Shown here: positions 9,573 to 17,559 of the stretch, piece by piece
How positions within the stretch are numbered: position 1 is the first letter of the stretch
Layout: each line of letters starts with the position of its first letter
Origin: Phenylobacterium aquaticum
Lineage (GTDB): Bacteria > Pseudomonadota > Alphaproteobacteria > Caulobacterales > Caulobacteraceae
Reading direction: 5' to 3'
Assembly: GCA_947378305.1 (NCBI GenBank)
Contig: CANCJJ010000002.1
Location: forward strand, 1 to 64,000
DNA: 64,000 bases
Program-made: the position numbers and the translations under genes
Notes under the pieces: model-generated
Seen by the model: the letters and a program-made list of their open reading frames with translations, nothing else
What the model was told of the DNA's origin: nothing
The model's database searches: none

Positions 9573-10847
9573 ATGCTGAAAAATTCCAAGGGCCATGATC
9601 GCGGCGGGCTGGCCCGCCCCCGCCAGCCCCGGCCAAGGGGGTTGGGCGAGCGCGGCAGTATTGCCTTGCAGACGGCCATTGCCATGCTGGTCCTCCTCGG
9701 CATGATTTCGCTCGGCGTCGAAGTCACCACAGTTCTCTTGCGCCACCGCCAGATGCAGACAGCCGCCGATGCGGCCGCCATGGCGGGCGTGCGAGCCATG
9801 GGAATTTCGGCCGATTCCATCGCCCTTGAGGCCCGCGCGGTGGCGGCCCAGCATGGCTTCGTCAATGGCGTTGATCGTGTCTCGGTGGCCGTCAATGTCC
9901 CGCCGACCCTGGGCAGTCATGCCGGCGATGCGAGCTATGTGGAAGTCTTTGTCGGCCAGCCCCAGACGCCGATCCTGGCCCAGCTCATCCGGGCGGGCGA
10001 TTTCGCCCCCAGGGCCCGGGCGGTCGCGACCACAACCCTGACCGCAGGGGCCTGCATACTGGCCCTGGATAGCTCTGCAAGCCAGTCGGTCCTGCTCAAC
10101 CAGAATGTGGTCATGAAGACCGACGCGTGCAGCGTCATTTCCAACTCATCCAGCAGCAGTGCCCTGACCCTGTTGAACAATGCCACCATCAGCGGGCCAA
10201 CCTATGTTCACGGTGGTACCGCCCTGAGCAATGGGGCCCACCTGAACGGGGCTCCCAATGTCACCAGCGGAAACCTGACCGCTGACCCCTATGCAGCCGT
10301 CGTCTTGCCAACGGTCCCGGCCTGCACAGGCCAATCCGGGGCCATAAGCGGGACCAAGACCCTGACGGCTGGCCATTTCTGCAGCGGCCTGACGCTCGCA
10401 AACAATGCCACCCTGAACCTCTCCCCTGGCGTCTATTACATTGATTCAACTTTCAAAACTGGCAATGGCGTCACCATAAACGGGACCGGCGGCGTGACCA
10501 TCGTCATCAACAACAGCTTTGCGATGAATGTTGGCAACAACGGCATATTCAATCTCACAGCCCCCAAGACAGGGGCAACCTCGGGCTTAGTTTTTTACAG
10601 TCGCCCAACCAATACCTCGACGATTACGCAAGGGTTTTTGAACAATGCGGAAATGACCATTGTGGGGGCCATGTATTTCCCGAGTCAGATCCTCCGGCTG
10701 GCGAATAACGCTGTGACAGCTCCCGGACGCTGCACCCAAATCATCGCCCGGAAGATCATTTTCGACAACAATGTTCAGTTCAATTCGAGCTGCAATGACA
10801 CCGGGGTCCTGCCCATTGGCGGGCTCGGCTCGAAACTCGTAGAATAG
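9573..10847 (+). CDS. TadG-like pilus assembly protein with an Asn/Gly-rich beta-helix-like domain
   Basis: 424 aa. The N-terminus has basic residues (RGLGERGSIALQ), a single membrane segment at about 30-55, and the HRQMQTAADAAAMAGVRAMG helix that defines TadE/TadG-related pseudopilin-like proteins. Residues 60-165 form the usual TadG-like part. From about 190 to 370 the protein changes: repeated short strands with NNATISGPTYVHGG, NNATLNLSPGVYYID, GNGVTINGTGGVTIVINNS and NNGIFNL, a pattern typical of right-handed beta-helices. Classical TadG has a von Willebrand A domain here instead. It is the first gene of the tadG-tadE-tadE run. The function of the helix domain (minor pilin or surface contact) is inferred, not known. 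Confidence 0.8.
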   Translation: MLKNSKGHDRGGLARPRQPRPRGLGERGSIALQTAIAMLVLLGMISLGVEVTTVLLRHRQMQTAADAAAMAGVRAMGISADSIALEARAVAAQHGFVNGVDRVSVAVNVPPTLGSHAGDASYVEVFVGQPQTPILAQLIRAGDFAPRARAVATTTLTAGACILALDSSASQSVLLNQNVVMKTDACSVISNSSSSSALTLLNNATISGPTYVHGGTALSNGAHLNGAPNVTSGNLTADPYAAVVLPTVPACTGQSGAISGTKTLTAGHFCSGLTLANNATLNLSPGVYYIDSTFKTGNGVTINGTGGVTIVINNSFAMNVGNNGIFNLTAPKTGATSGLVFYSRPTNTSTITQGFLNNAEMTIVGAMYFPSQILRLANNAVTAPGRCTQIIARKIIFDNNVQFNSSCNDTGVLPIGGLGSKLVE

Positions 10848-10857
10848 GAGCTGGCCC

Positions 10858-11313
10858 GTGAATTTCCCCTCTCAGATTGCGCGTGTCCTCGGCCGCCGGG
10901 ACGGCGTCGCCGCCATCGAATTCGCCATCATGGCCCCCATGCTGATCGCCCTCCTGATCGGGACCGTCGAGATCGGCTTGGCCATCCGGGCGGCGATCGA
11001 AACCCAGGAGGCGGTGTCTGCCGGGGCCCTCTATGCCAGCCAGAAGGGGTTTGATTCCCCGGGCATTATCGGTGCCGTTCAGGCCGCGACGGCCCATGCC
11101 AATCTGACCGCCAGCCCGGCCCCTTCTGAATTCTGTGGCTGCCCCAGTGCGACGGGCATCAGTTCAACCACGTGTTCGTCCCTGTGCACCGACGGGCGGA
11201 CGGCCCGCCAATATGTGGTCATCCATGCCGCCTTGCCCCGCCCCTCAGTCATAGGCTCCTATGTGGGCCTGCCCGCAACCCTGATGGCCCAGGCCACGGT
11301 GAGGGTGCCATGA
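10858..11313 (+). CDS. TadE-like minor pseudopilin
   Basis: 151 aa with GTG start, preceded by AGGAGCT. After a basic stretch comes RRDGVAAIEFAIMAPMLIALLIGTVEIGLA, the pseudopilin segment of TadE proteins with the glutamate at the expected place, then an IETQEAVSAGALYAS helix. The C-terminal half has four cysteines (FCGCPS, TCSSLC) that could form disulfides outside the membrane. TadE-type proteins are processed by the CpaA/TadV peptidase and help pilus assembly. It overlaps the next gene by four bases (ATGA). Confidence 0.85.
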   Translation: MNFPSQIARVLGRRDGVAAIEFAIMAPMLIALLIGTVEIGLAIRAAIETQEAVSAGALYASQKGFDSPGIIGAVQAATAHANLTASPAPSEFCGCPSATGISSTTCSSLCTDGRTARQYVVIHAALPRPSVIGSYVGLPATLMAQATVRVP

Positions 11314-11714
11314 TGCGTTCCCTTATTCGCCCTCGCCCCCTGCCACCTCTGGGATCCTCCGGGGTGGTGGCCTTGGAATATGCCATCATCCTCCCGGCCT
11401 TGATTCTGCTGATTATCGGAACCATGGATGTCGGGCGGGTCCTGTGGGTCCAGGTGACCCTGGATCGGGCCGTTCAGGCGGCCGCCCGGTGCGCATCGGT
11501 TAATACGGCCCTGTGCAGTTCCCCTGCCGCCACCCAGACCTTTGCGGTCTCCCAGTCCTGGGGCATGACCCCCCAGGCCTCGGTCTTTACCGTGACGGCC
11601 CCGGCCTGTGGCAATCAGGTGGCGGCGGCCATGCCCTTCACCTATGTCATCCCGGTCCTGAAGGGATCCAGTTACACGATCCACTCCAGAGCCTGTTATC
11701 CGGTTATCAGCTAG
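11310..11714 (+). CDS. Second TadE-like minor pseudopilin
   Basis: 134 aa. A short arginine/proline N-terminus leads to GSSGVVALEYAIILPALILLIIGTMDVGRVLWVQ, again the TadE pseudopilin segment with a glutamate near its start. Downstream are QAAARCASVNTALCSS and APACGNQ cysteines. Its ATG overlaps the upstream stop (ATGA), so the pair is translationally coupled. The gene ends two bases before the stop of the convergent TPR gene. Confidence 0.85.
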   Translation: MMRSLIRPRPLPPLGSSGVVALEYAIILPALILLIIGTMDVGRVLWVQVTLDRAVQAAARCASVNTALCSSPAATQTFAVSQSWGMTPQASVFTVTAPACGNQVAAAMPFTYVIPVLKGSSYTIHSRACYPVIS

Positions 11715-11716
11715 GC

Positions 11717-12517
11717 CTATTTTCCCTGCCGGACCTGGTCCAGGAAGGCCACATTGTCAGTGGCGGCGGCTTCGCTGAGGTCCAGGCGGCTGAGGGCCAG
11801 GGCCGTGGTGCTTTCACCCTTCAGGCCGTAGACGAGGGCCAGGTTCTGACGATCCTGGGCAGTGGCGGTTGCGGACCGGGCAATCGGCGAAAGCAGGTCA
11901 ATGGCCTCGTCAAAACTTCCGCTCAAGGCCAGGGACAGGGCCAGGTTGGTCCGGGCCACGACACTGCGCGGATCCAGGGCCAGGGCCTGACGATAGGCGG
12001 TCTGGGCCTCGGCATGGCGTCTCAGACGGTCGAGAGCCACGCCCTGGCTGACCAGGGCCGGTTCGTCGTCCGGGCGGATTTTCAGGGCCCGGTTGGCGTG
12101 CTCCAGCGCCCGGTCGGGCCGGTTCAGCATGAGCTCGATCCGCGCCAGGCCCCGCTCGGCTCCGGGCAAGGCCTGGCTGTCGGCTGGCACGGACTGATAG
12201 GTCCCCACGGCGGTATCCAGCAGGTTGGCCTGCACAAGGGTGTCGCCGAATTCCACGGTCAGGTCGGCATTCCGCGGCTGACGCGCGAGAATGTCGCGAT
12301 AGAGGGGCAGGGCGGACATGGGGTCGCCAGCGGCGCGCAGGGCCCGCGCCAGTCTCAGGGACGCGGCATCATCGACCTTCGGCATGGCCTTGGTCTGACC
12401 GGCGGGGGCGAGTTGGGCCTGGGTCTCTGCGGCCAAGACCGGTGTCCGGCTGGCCATGAGCAGGGCCAGACTGGACGTCATGGCCAGGAAAAGCCGCGTT
12501 TGGGGAGCGGGAATCAT
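11717..12517 (-). CDS. Exported TPR protein, TadD-like
   Basis: 266 aa from the ATG at 12517 (GAGGAG eleven bases upstream); a TTG at 12526 would add three residues. The first 30 residues look like a signal peptide ending near PVLAAETQ. The rest is tetratricopeptide repeats: RLARALRAAGDPMSALPLYRDILARQPRNADLTVEFGDTL, then repeated A-x3-L-x-P-D/R-S blocks to about residue 230. TadD-like lipoprotein or periplasmic TPR proteins help assemble the Tad secretin; no lipobox cysteine is seen here. It lies inside the pilus cluster but on the opposite strand, convergent with the tadE pair and divergent from pilA. Confidence 0.78.
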   Translation of the reverse strand: MIPAPQTRLFLAMTSSLALLMASRTPVLAAETQAQLAPAGQTKAMPKVDDAASLRLARALRAAGDPMSALPLYRDILARQPRNADLTVEFGDTLVQANLLDTAVGTYQSVPADSQALPGAERGLARIELMLNRPDRALEHANRALKIRPDDEPALVSQGVALDRLRRHAEAQTAYRQALALDPRSVVARTNLALSLALSGSFDEAIDLLSPIARSATATAQDRQNLALVYGLKGESTTALALSRLDLSEAAATDNVAFLDQVRQGK

Positions 12518-12557
12518 TGGGATCAAATCTCCTCATTGAACCTCAGTATTCGACCAT

Positions 12558-12574
12558 AATTTCCCCTAGAAATT
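12558..12574. promoter_or_regulatory. Inverted repeat between the TPR gene and pilA
   Basis: AATTTC and GAAATT are separated by five bases in the AT-rich divergent region. It could be an operator for one or both genes. No CtrA-type TTAA-N7-TTAA site was found here. Confidence 0.28.
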
Positions 12575-12677
12575 TGAGATACCGAAAAAAATGTGTCTGT
12601 TGATGTCCGTCAAGTTCCAAGATGAAAAACTGCCTAGGGTCGAATTCCGGTTTTTGGGAAAACAAGGAGATCCAAAT

Positions 12678-12860
12678 ATGCAAAATCTTATGAACAAGAT
12701 GACCAAGTATCTGGCTCTTGATAATGAGCGGGGCGTTACGGCTATTGAGTATGGATTGCTCGCAGCCTTGGTTGCTGTCGCGATTATTGTCGGAGCGGGT
12801 CTCTTGGGCACGGCTCTCAATGGCACCTTTACCACAATCGCGGGTAAGGTGGGTCTGTAA
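12678..12860 (+). CDS. pilA: Flp/Fap-type pilin PilA
   Basis: 60 aa, typical of Flp pilins. AAGGAGA ends seven bases before the ATG; the frame upstream is open but not coding. The short leader MQNLMNKMTKYLALDNERG is followed by VTAIEYGLLAALVAVAIIVGAG; CpaA should cut after the glycine and before VTAIEY, with the family Glu-Tyr pair two residues further. The mature hydrophobic helix polymerises into the adhesive type IVc pilus. It is the only major pilin gene in the window and sits at the head of the cpa operon, after a 160-base AT-rich promoter region. Confidence 0.95.
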   Translation: MQNLMNKMTKYLALDNERGVTAIEYGLLAALVAVAIIVGAGLLGTALNGTFTTIAGKVGL

Positions 12861-12873
12861 GACTGGGCCACTG

Positions 12874-12899
12874 CCGGGGGTTTGGGGTCTCGTCCCCGG
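12874..12899 (+). terminator. GC hairpin between pilA and cpaA
   Basis: CCGGGG and CCCCGG arms enclose 14 bases, without a following T-run. It starts 14 bases after the pilA stop. Such a structure could stabilise the pilin mRNA or reduce read-through into the assembly genes. Confidence 0.33.
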
Positions 12900-12932
12900 G
12901 CCTTCGGCGGATGGGCCGGGCCAAGTGCTCAG

Positions 12933-13460
12933 GTGACCGAAACGGGCTCGACCTTCCTGGTTTGGTGCGGCGTCGCGGGCATGGCCCTCGCCGCGGTAAC
13001 GGACCTTCGGTCCCGGATCATTCCAAACGCGGCGGTTCTTTGGGTTCTGGCAGCGGGCCTGGGTGCGCGACTGCTGGCCGGTGGGCCGGCGATCTGGGTC
13101 AGTCTGGCCTTCCTGCCGATCCTGTTTCTGCCCTTGGCCATCCTGGCCTATCGCGGAGACATAGGTGGGGGAGACGCCAAGCTGATCCCGGTCGCGTCCC
13201 TGCTGGTCAGACCTGGCCTGGTTCTTGAGCTGCTTCTCGCCATCACACTCTCGGGCGGCCTCGTCGCCCTTGTAATGCTCATTCTTCAGCGCACGGGTCC
13301 CGGGCGATGGGGCCGGAAAACGGGAGGGGCTCGGCCCGCTCCCGGGGCTTCGGTTTCAAATGCCCAGACCGGCATTCACCTGACGGCGCCGACCGCGGAT
13401 CTTCCCTACGGGGTTGCCATCCTTCTGGGCACCGTCGTCACCCTTCTGGGGCACGCATGA
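12933..13460 (+). CDS. cpaA: Prepilin peptidase CpaA/TadV
   Basis: 175 aa from the GTG at 12933, which I prefer because the first membrane segment then begins at about residue 8; an ATG at 12882 is in frame but adds a low-complexity head. The A24 aspartyl-protease signatures are both present: the first Asp in AVTDLRSRIIPN and the second in YRGDIGGGDAKLI (G-x-G-D). There are about five hydrophobic segments. The enzyme removes leader peptides from PilA and the TadE-like proteins at the inner membrane. It overlaps cpaB by four bases. Confidence 0.9.
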   Translation: MTETGSTFLVWCGVAGMALAAVTDLRSRIIPNAAVLWVLAAGLGARLLAGGPAIWVSLAFLPILFLPLAILAYRGDIGGGDAKLIPVASLLVRPGLVLELLLAITLSGGLVALVMLILQRTGPGRWGRKTGGARPAPGASVSNAQTGIHLTAPTADLPYGVAILLGTVVTLLGHA

Positions 13461-14320
13461 AACCCATTGTCAGAACTGTCCTGCTCGTCCTGGGCACCAT
13501 TGCGCTCATTGTCGGCGTTGTCATTGGCTCAACCTGGTTGCGCAACGGTCTTGCCACCCGCTCGGCGACGACAATGGATAGCGGGGTCGCCGTGCTCGTC
13601 AGCGTTCGTCCCCAGAAGGCGGGCGTTCTGCTGCGCCCGGATGACATCGCCTGGAAACCCTTTGGCAAGGGTGTGCCTCCTCCGGCCAGCTATGAAAAGA
13701 GCAAGCATTCCGAGGCCGAGCTGGTTGGCGCGGTTCTGACCCGTGACTTTGCCGAGGGCGAAATCTTCGCCTCCACCGGCCTGGTGGAGGCCAATAGCCG
13801 CAACTTCCTGGCCGCGACGCTTGAGCAGGGCTACCGGGCCGTCACGCTTTCCATTGAAGCCCCTCAGAGCGCATCGGGGCTGGTCCAGCCCGGTGACCGT
13901 GTTGATGTGGTTCTGGTGCGGGATGTTGGCGGCGACACCCGCGATCCCAGGGCCAAGGGTGAGACCATTCTGCGGAATTCCCGGGTCGTGGCCGTCGGGC
14001 GCGTCCTGAGCGCAGCGCAAAAGGCGGCCCCCGGTGTCCAGTCCCAGGAGGCGGCCGTGCCCAAGACCATTACGATTGAAACCCTGCCCGTGGATGCCGA
14101 GCGGATATTCGTCGCCCAGCACATGGGTCGCCTTGACCTGGCCCTTCGCCCCCTGGGCGACGTAGACACCGGCCCCCTGGAAAATGGAGCCGCGACCCAG
14201 GTCCCGGTGACCGGCCTTCCGGCGAAACCTAGGGCTGTCTCCTCTCACCGTGCCGCAGGCTCATCCTCTTCTGAGGCTGTCGTGATCCTGCGGGGCTCAA
14301 AAATCGATGACCAGAAATAG
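13457..14320 (+). CDS. cpaB: Flp pilus assembly protein CpaB (RcpC)
   Basis: 287 aa. The ATG overlaps the cpaA stop (ATGA). One N-terminal membrane segment (VRTVLLVLGTIALIVGVVIG) is followed by a SAF domain (VLVSVRPQKAGVLLRPDDIAWKPF) and the RcpC/CpaB domain (YRAVTLSIEAPQSASGLVQPGDRVDVVLVRD). CpaB is a periplasmic partner of the secretin. The Ser-rich C-terminal tail is probably flexible. Confidence 0.92.
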   Translation: MKPIVRTVLLVLGTIALIVGVVIGSTWLRNGLATRSATTMDSGVAVLVSVRPQKAGVLLRPDDIAWKPFGKGVPPPASYEKSKHSEAELVGAVLTRDFAEGEIFASTGLVEANSRNFLAATLEQGYRAVTLSIEAPQSASGLVQPGDRVDVVLVRDVGGDTRDPRAKGETILRNSRVVAVGRVLSAAQKAAPGVQSQEAAVPKTITIETLPVDAERIFVAQHMGRLDLALRPLGDVDTGPLENGAATQVPVTGLPAKPRAVSSHRAAGSSSSEAVVILRGSKIDDQK

Positions 14321-14330
14321 GCGGAACGAC

Positions 14331-15998
14331 ATGCCCAAGGTTCAACATCCAAAACCCCAATCTGCCCGGCATCTGGCCACAGCCCCCGCCAGGTCGTCCT
14401 GGAAATTTGCCCCGGCCCTGGCGGTAATCGCCTTCGCCCTAACGGCAGCTGCGCCGGCCCCAACGGCGGCCCCCGTGCCGGCCCAGGGTCCCACCCTGGT
14501 TCCGGTTCCGGTCAAGGCCCCGACCACGACCAAGCCCGCGCCCCCAGTCCCTGGCAAGGCTCAGGTCATGGCCAAGGCTCCAACATCGCCAAAGGCTCCG
14601 GCCAAAGTGCCTGCCGTGACCGTGGCGCGCGCGCTTTCCAAGCCTGCGACGGCACCCATTTTGGCCGAGGCGGTCCGGCGGGCCGCCCCAATCGCCGGGG
14701 AGATCCACGTGGAGGTCAGCAAGGCCTATACCCTGGCCCTGCCCGACCCTGCCTCCACGGTCTTCGTTGCCAATCCGGATGTGGCGGACGTTCAGGCCAA
14801 GGACCCACGGCGGATCATCATCTTTGGCCGAAAGGCGGGCGCAACGACGGTCTATGTGACCACCAAGGGCACCCAGGTTGCGGCCTATACCGTGAATGTC
14901 GACCGGCCTTCCGGCCAGGTGCAGTCGGCCTTGCGCGACCAGGTTCCCGGCGCGGCCATCCAGGCCAAGGCGGCCCCTGCGGGCCTGACCGTATCTGGCC
15001 GGGTTGAAACCCCTCGCCAGGCCCAGGCCCTGCGGGCCACGGCGCAGCAATATCTTGGTCAGGACGACGCCTTGAATTTCAATGTGGGCGTGACCGGCGA
15101 TACCCAGGTCAATCTGCAGGTCCGCATTGTCGAGGTGTCCCGGCAGGTGTCCCGGTCCTTCGGCTTCAACTGGAATGCCCTGTCCAACAATGGCTCCGTG
15201 GCCTTTGGCTGGGCGACGGGCCGCCAGATCCTGTCGGGCGGCTTCGGGTCCTTCACCCGGGACAATTCCCTGACCGCCGCCGACTCCTTCGGCCTCGGCT
15301 ATCATAGCCCCGGCGGGTCTGCGGACATTTCGACGGTCATTGATGCCCTTCAGTCCGAAGGCCTGATCAGCATACTGGCCGAGCCCAACCTCACGGCCAT
15401 TTCCGGCGAGACCGCCTCCTTCCTGGCGGGCGGCGAGTTCCCGGTGCCGGTGTCCCAGCAGAACAATGCCATCACCATCGAATGGAAGAAGTTCGGTGTG
15501 GCGCTGGACTTTACCCCCACGGTGCTGGATCCCGGTCGGCTGAGCATCAAGGTCCGGCCCGAGGTCAGCGAGATCACCGACAAGGGGTCTGTGACCATCA
15601 ACAATATCAAGGTGCCGGGCATTGCCGTCCGACGGGCCGACACCACGGTCGAGCTGGCCAGCGGACAGAGCTTTGCCATTGCGGGCCTGTTCCAGAACAA
15701 TAATTCCAGTTCCGTGAAGGACTTCCCCTGGCTCGGTGAATTGCCTGTCCTGGGGCCGCTGTTCCGGTCGAGCAACTTCATCAACGACCAGAGCGAGCTG
15801 GTGATCATTGTCACCCCCTACATCGTCAAACCGGTCTCCCGCCGTGCCGATCTTCGGACCCCGGCGGATGGTCTGATCTTTGCCAACGATCTGGAACAAA
15901 TTCTGAAGGGTCGGGTTGCGGCCAAGGTGGCAGGAACGTCTGAAAAGACCCCGCACCTGTCCGGCCCTGCCGGGTTCATGCTGGAGGAAAAACATTGA
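14331..15998 (+). CDS. cpaC: Type IVc pilus secretin CpaC (RcpA)
   Basis: 555 aa from the ATG at 14331, chosen because AGGCGGA lies five bases upstream; an ATG at 14307 is in frame. A signal or anchor segment (FAPALAVIAFALTAAAPA) leads to an unusual Pro/Ala/Lys-rich stretch of about 70 residues. Then come the pilus N-terminal secretin domain (VSKAYTLALPDPASTVFVANPDVADVQ), a BON-like part, and the secretin domain to near the end (EPNLTAISGETASFLAGGEFP, VPGIAVRRADTTVELASGQSFAIAGL, ELVIIVTPYIVKPV). It forms the outer-membrane pore for the Flp pilus. Confidence 0.95.
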   Translation: MPKVQHPKPQSARHLATAPARSSWKFAPALAVIAFALTAAAPAPTAAPVPAQGPTLVPVPVKAPTTTKPAPPVPGKAQVMAKAPTSPKAPAKVPAVTVARALSKPATAPILAEAVRRAAPIAGEIHVEVSKAYTLALPDPASTVFVANPDVADVQAKDPRRIIIFGRKAGATTVYVTTKGTQVAAYTVNVDRPSGQVQSALRDQVPGAAIQAKAAPAGLTVSGRVETPRQAQALRATAQQYLGQDDALNFNVGVTGDTQVNLQVRIVEVSRQVSRSFGFNWNALSNNGSVAFGWATGRQILSGGFGSFTRDNSLTAADSFGLGYHSPGGSADISTVIDALQSEGLISILAEPNLTAISGETASFLAGGEFPVPVSQQNNAITIEWKKFGVALDFTPTVLDPGRLSIKVRPEVSEITDKGSVTINNIKVPGIAVRRADTTVELASGQSFAIAGLFQNNNSSSVKDFPWLGELPVLGPLFRSSNFINDQSELVIIVTPYIVKPVSRRADLRTPADGLIFANDLEQILKGRVAAKVAGTSEKTPHLSGPAGFMLEEKH

Positions 15999-16366
15999 GG
16001 TATTCAACCCTGAACCTGGCCCGTCAGCCCCTGCTGGCCTGCGCAGTCCTTGCCCTCGCCCTGACCGGGTGTGCCACGCGTGGCCAGACCGGCAGCTCCG
16101 TGGGTCAAACCGTCGCCGCCGCGCCCGGCTGTGAGCCTGGCGAAAATTCCGCCTCGCCGGTTCCGAACCTGGGGTGCGCAAACCGCGAGAACCTCAAGGC
16201 CATGCTGGCCAATCCGGCGGACTATGACCATGGCCGGGTCCTGACCCCGGCAGACGGTCAGCGGGAGGTCATGAGCATTGAGGCCTACCGCAAGGGTCAG
16301 ACCCGCAAGTCGACCACCGGGACCACGGGCACCGGCGGCACCATGCCTCAGGGTGGGGGAGAATAG
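15995..16366 (+). CDS. cpaD: Short CpaD-family pilus lipoprotein
   Basis: 123 aa, about half the usual CpaD length. It starts at TTG overlapping the cpaC stop (TTGA); the GGAGG seven bases before it makes this start convincing. A lipoprotein signal has its lipobox at LALTGC (Cys 27). The conserved CpaD core NLGCANRENLKAMLANPADYDHGRVLTPADG is intact, with the family C-A and PxD motifs. The usual N-terminal region between lipobox and core is largely absent, and the protein ends in a Thr/Gly-rich tail. It likely anchors the secretin complex in the outer membrane. Confidence 0.85.
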   Translation: MRYSTLNLARQPLLACAVLALALTGCATRGQTGSSVGQTVAAAPGCEPGENSASPVPNLGCANRENLKAMLANPADYDHGRVLTPADGQREVMSIEAYRKGQTRKSTTGTTGTGGTMPQGGGE

Positions 16367-16368
16367 TC

Positions 16369-17559
16369 ATGGATGACGTCATTCCCGCCACCTCCCTGCA
16401 TACCGGAACCTCGCCGCCCAGGGCTCTCGTCTATACCCGCGATGAGAATGCTGCCGGGATTATCCGCCAGACCATGGCTGAGATGGGAATCCTGGATACC
16501 GTTCTTAAGGCCGATACCCTGAGTACGGCCCTTCGGGATGTCCCCAACAGCCCGTCCCCGCGCCTTCTGATCATCGATATTGATGGTGATCCGGACCCGG
16601 TGCCGAAGTTGCGCTCGCTGATAGACGCCTGCGAGCCCTCGACCTCGGTCATTGTGATCGGCAAGGACAATGATATCCGGCTCTTCCGCGAGATCCGGGC
16701 CGTGGGCGTTGCGGATTATTTCTTCAAGCCCCTGGTGACCGCCCTCTTGATCCGCAGTTGCCGGGCCATCACCGGCGGGGTCCAGGAGTCCCAGCCCAAT
16801 CGTAGCGCAAAGATGATCTTTGTCGTGGGCGTCCGGGGCGGATGCGGGGCTTCCACCCTGACGGTCCGAACGGCCCTGAAGCTCTCGGAAAATCCCCCCC
16901 GACCCGTGCTCCTGCTGGATCTGGACCTTCAATTCGGCGATATTGCCCTGCAGCTCGACGCCACCCCCAATAGCGCCCTGAGCGAGGCCCTTGCCCAGTC
17001 TGAACGGGTGGATGATCTCTTTCTGGAGCGTGGCCTGGTGAAGGTGACGGGTCATCTCGACCTGATGGCCTCCCTGACCTATCTCGATGCCGCAACCCGG
17101 TTCGACGAGACTGCGCTCCTGTCCCTCCTGGAAAAGGTGGGTCAAAGGTATCGCTATGTGGTCGTCGATGTCCCGGCGGCCCACGCCCCGGCCTTTGTCC
17201 AGACCCTGCACCTGCCGGGCACCCTCATTCTGGTCAGCGATGGACGGCTGGTCTCCGCCCGCGAGGTGGCCCGGTGGTATCAATGGCTCGGGACCAAGGG
17301 CGATGACCGCAAGGTCATGCACATCCTGAACAAGAATGGGGCCCATGGTGCCCTGTCGGTTGATGACTTCACCAAGGCCGCCGGCAAGGCCCCGGATGTC
17401 CTGATTCCCTTCAGCCGCGAGGTCACGGCCCAGGCGCTTGAGGGCCTGAAGGTTCATCCGGATTGTCCGCCGCTTGACCGGGGGCTGGACCCCGTCATTG
17501 CCCAGGTTGCCGGCAAGCCATCGGAAGCCCCCTGGTCGTTGAAGCGGTGGCTTGGATGA
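16369..17559 (+). CDS. cpaE: Pilus assembly/localisation ATPase CpaE (TadZ)
   Basis: 396 aa. Residues 18-125 form an atypical receiver-like domain (LLIIDIDGDPD, ADYFFKPL). The ParA/MinD-like domain starts near 147; its P-loop VRGGCGAST (155-163) lacks the usual lysines, as commonly seen in CpaE/TadZ proteins, while LLLDLDLQFGDIALQLD (Walker A' and switch region) is conserved. CpaE positions the Tad machine at the pole in Caulobacter. It follows cpaD by two bases and overlaps cpaF by four. Confidence 0.93.
   Translation: MDDVIPATSLHTGTSPPRALVYTRDENAAGIIRQTMAEMGILDTVLKADTLSTALRDVPNSPSPRLLIIDIDGDPDPVPKLRSLIDACEPSTSVIVIGKDNDIRLFREIRAVGVADYFFKPLVTALLIRSCRAITGGVQESQPNRSAKMIFVVGVRGGCGASTLTVRTALKLSENPPRPVLLLDLDLQFGDIALQLDATPNSALSEALAQSERVDDLFLERGLVKVTGHLDLMASLTYLDAATRFDETALLSLLEKVGQRYRYVVVDVPAAHAPAFVQTLHLPGTLILVSDGRLVSAREVARWYQWLGTKGDDRKVMHILNKNGAHGALSVDDFTKAAGKAPDVLIPFSREVTAQALEGLKVHPDCPPLDRGLDPVIAQVAGKPSEAPWSLKRWLG

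Noticed and set aside
12527..12677. CtrA-binding site upstream of pilA
   Set aside because: The TTAA-N7-TTAA pattern known from Caulobacter pilA was looked for and not found.
14439..16181. 580-codon open frame antisense to cpaC and cpaD
   Set aside because: Composition is dominated by Arg, Gly and Ala with no domain; it is the complement of two well-defined genes and arises from GC-rich third positions.
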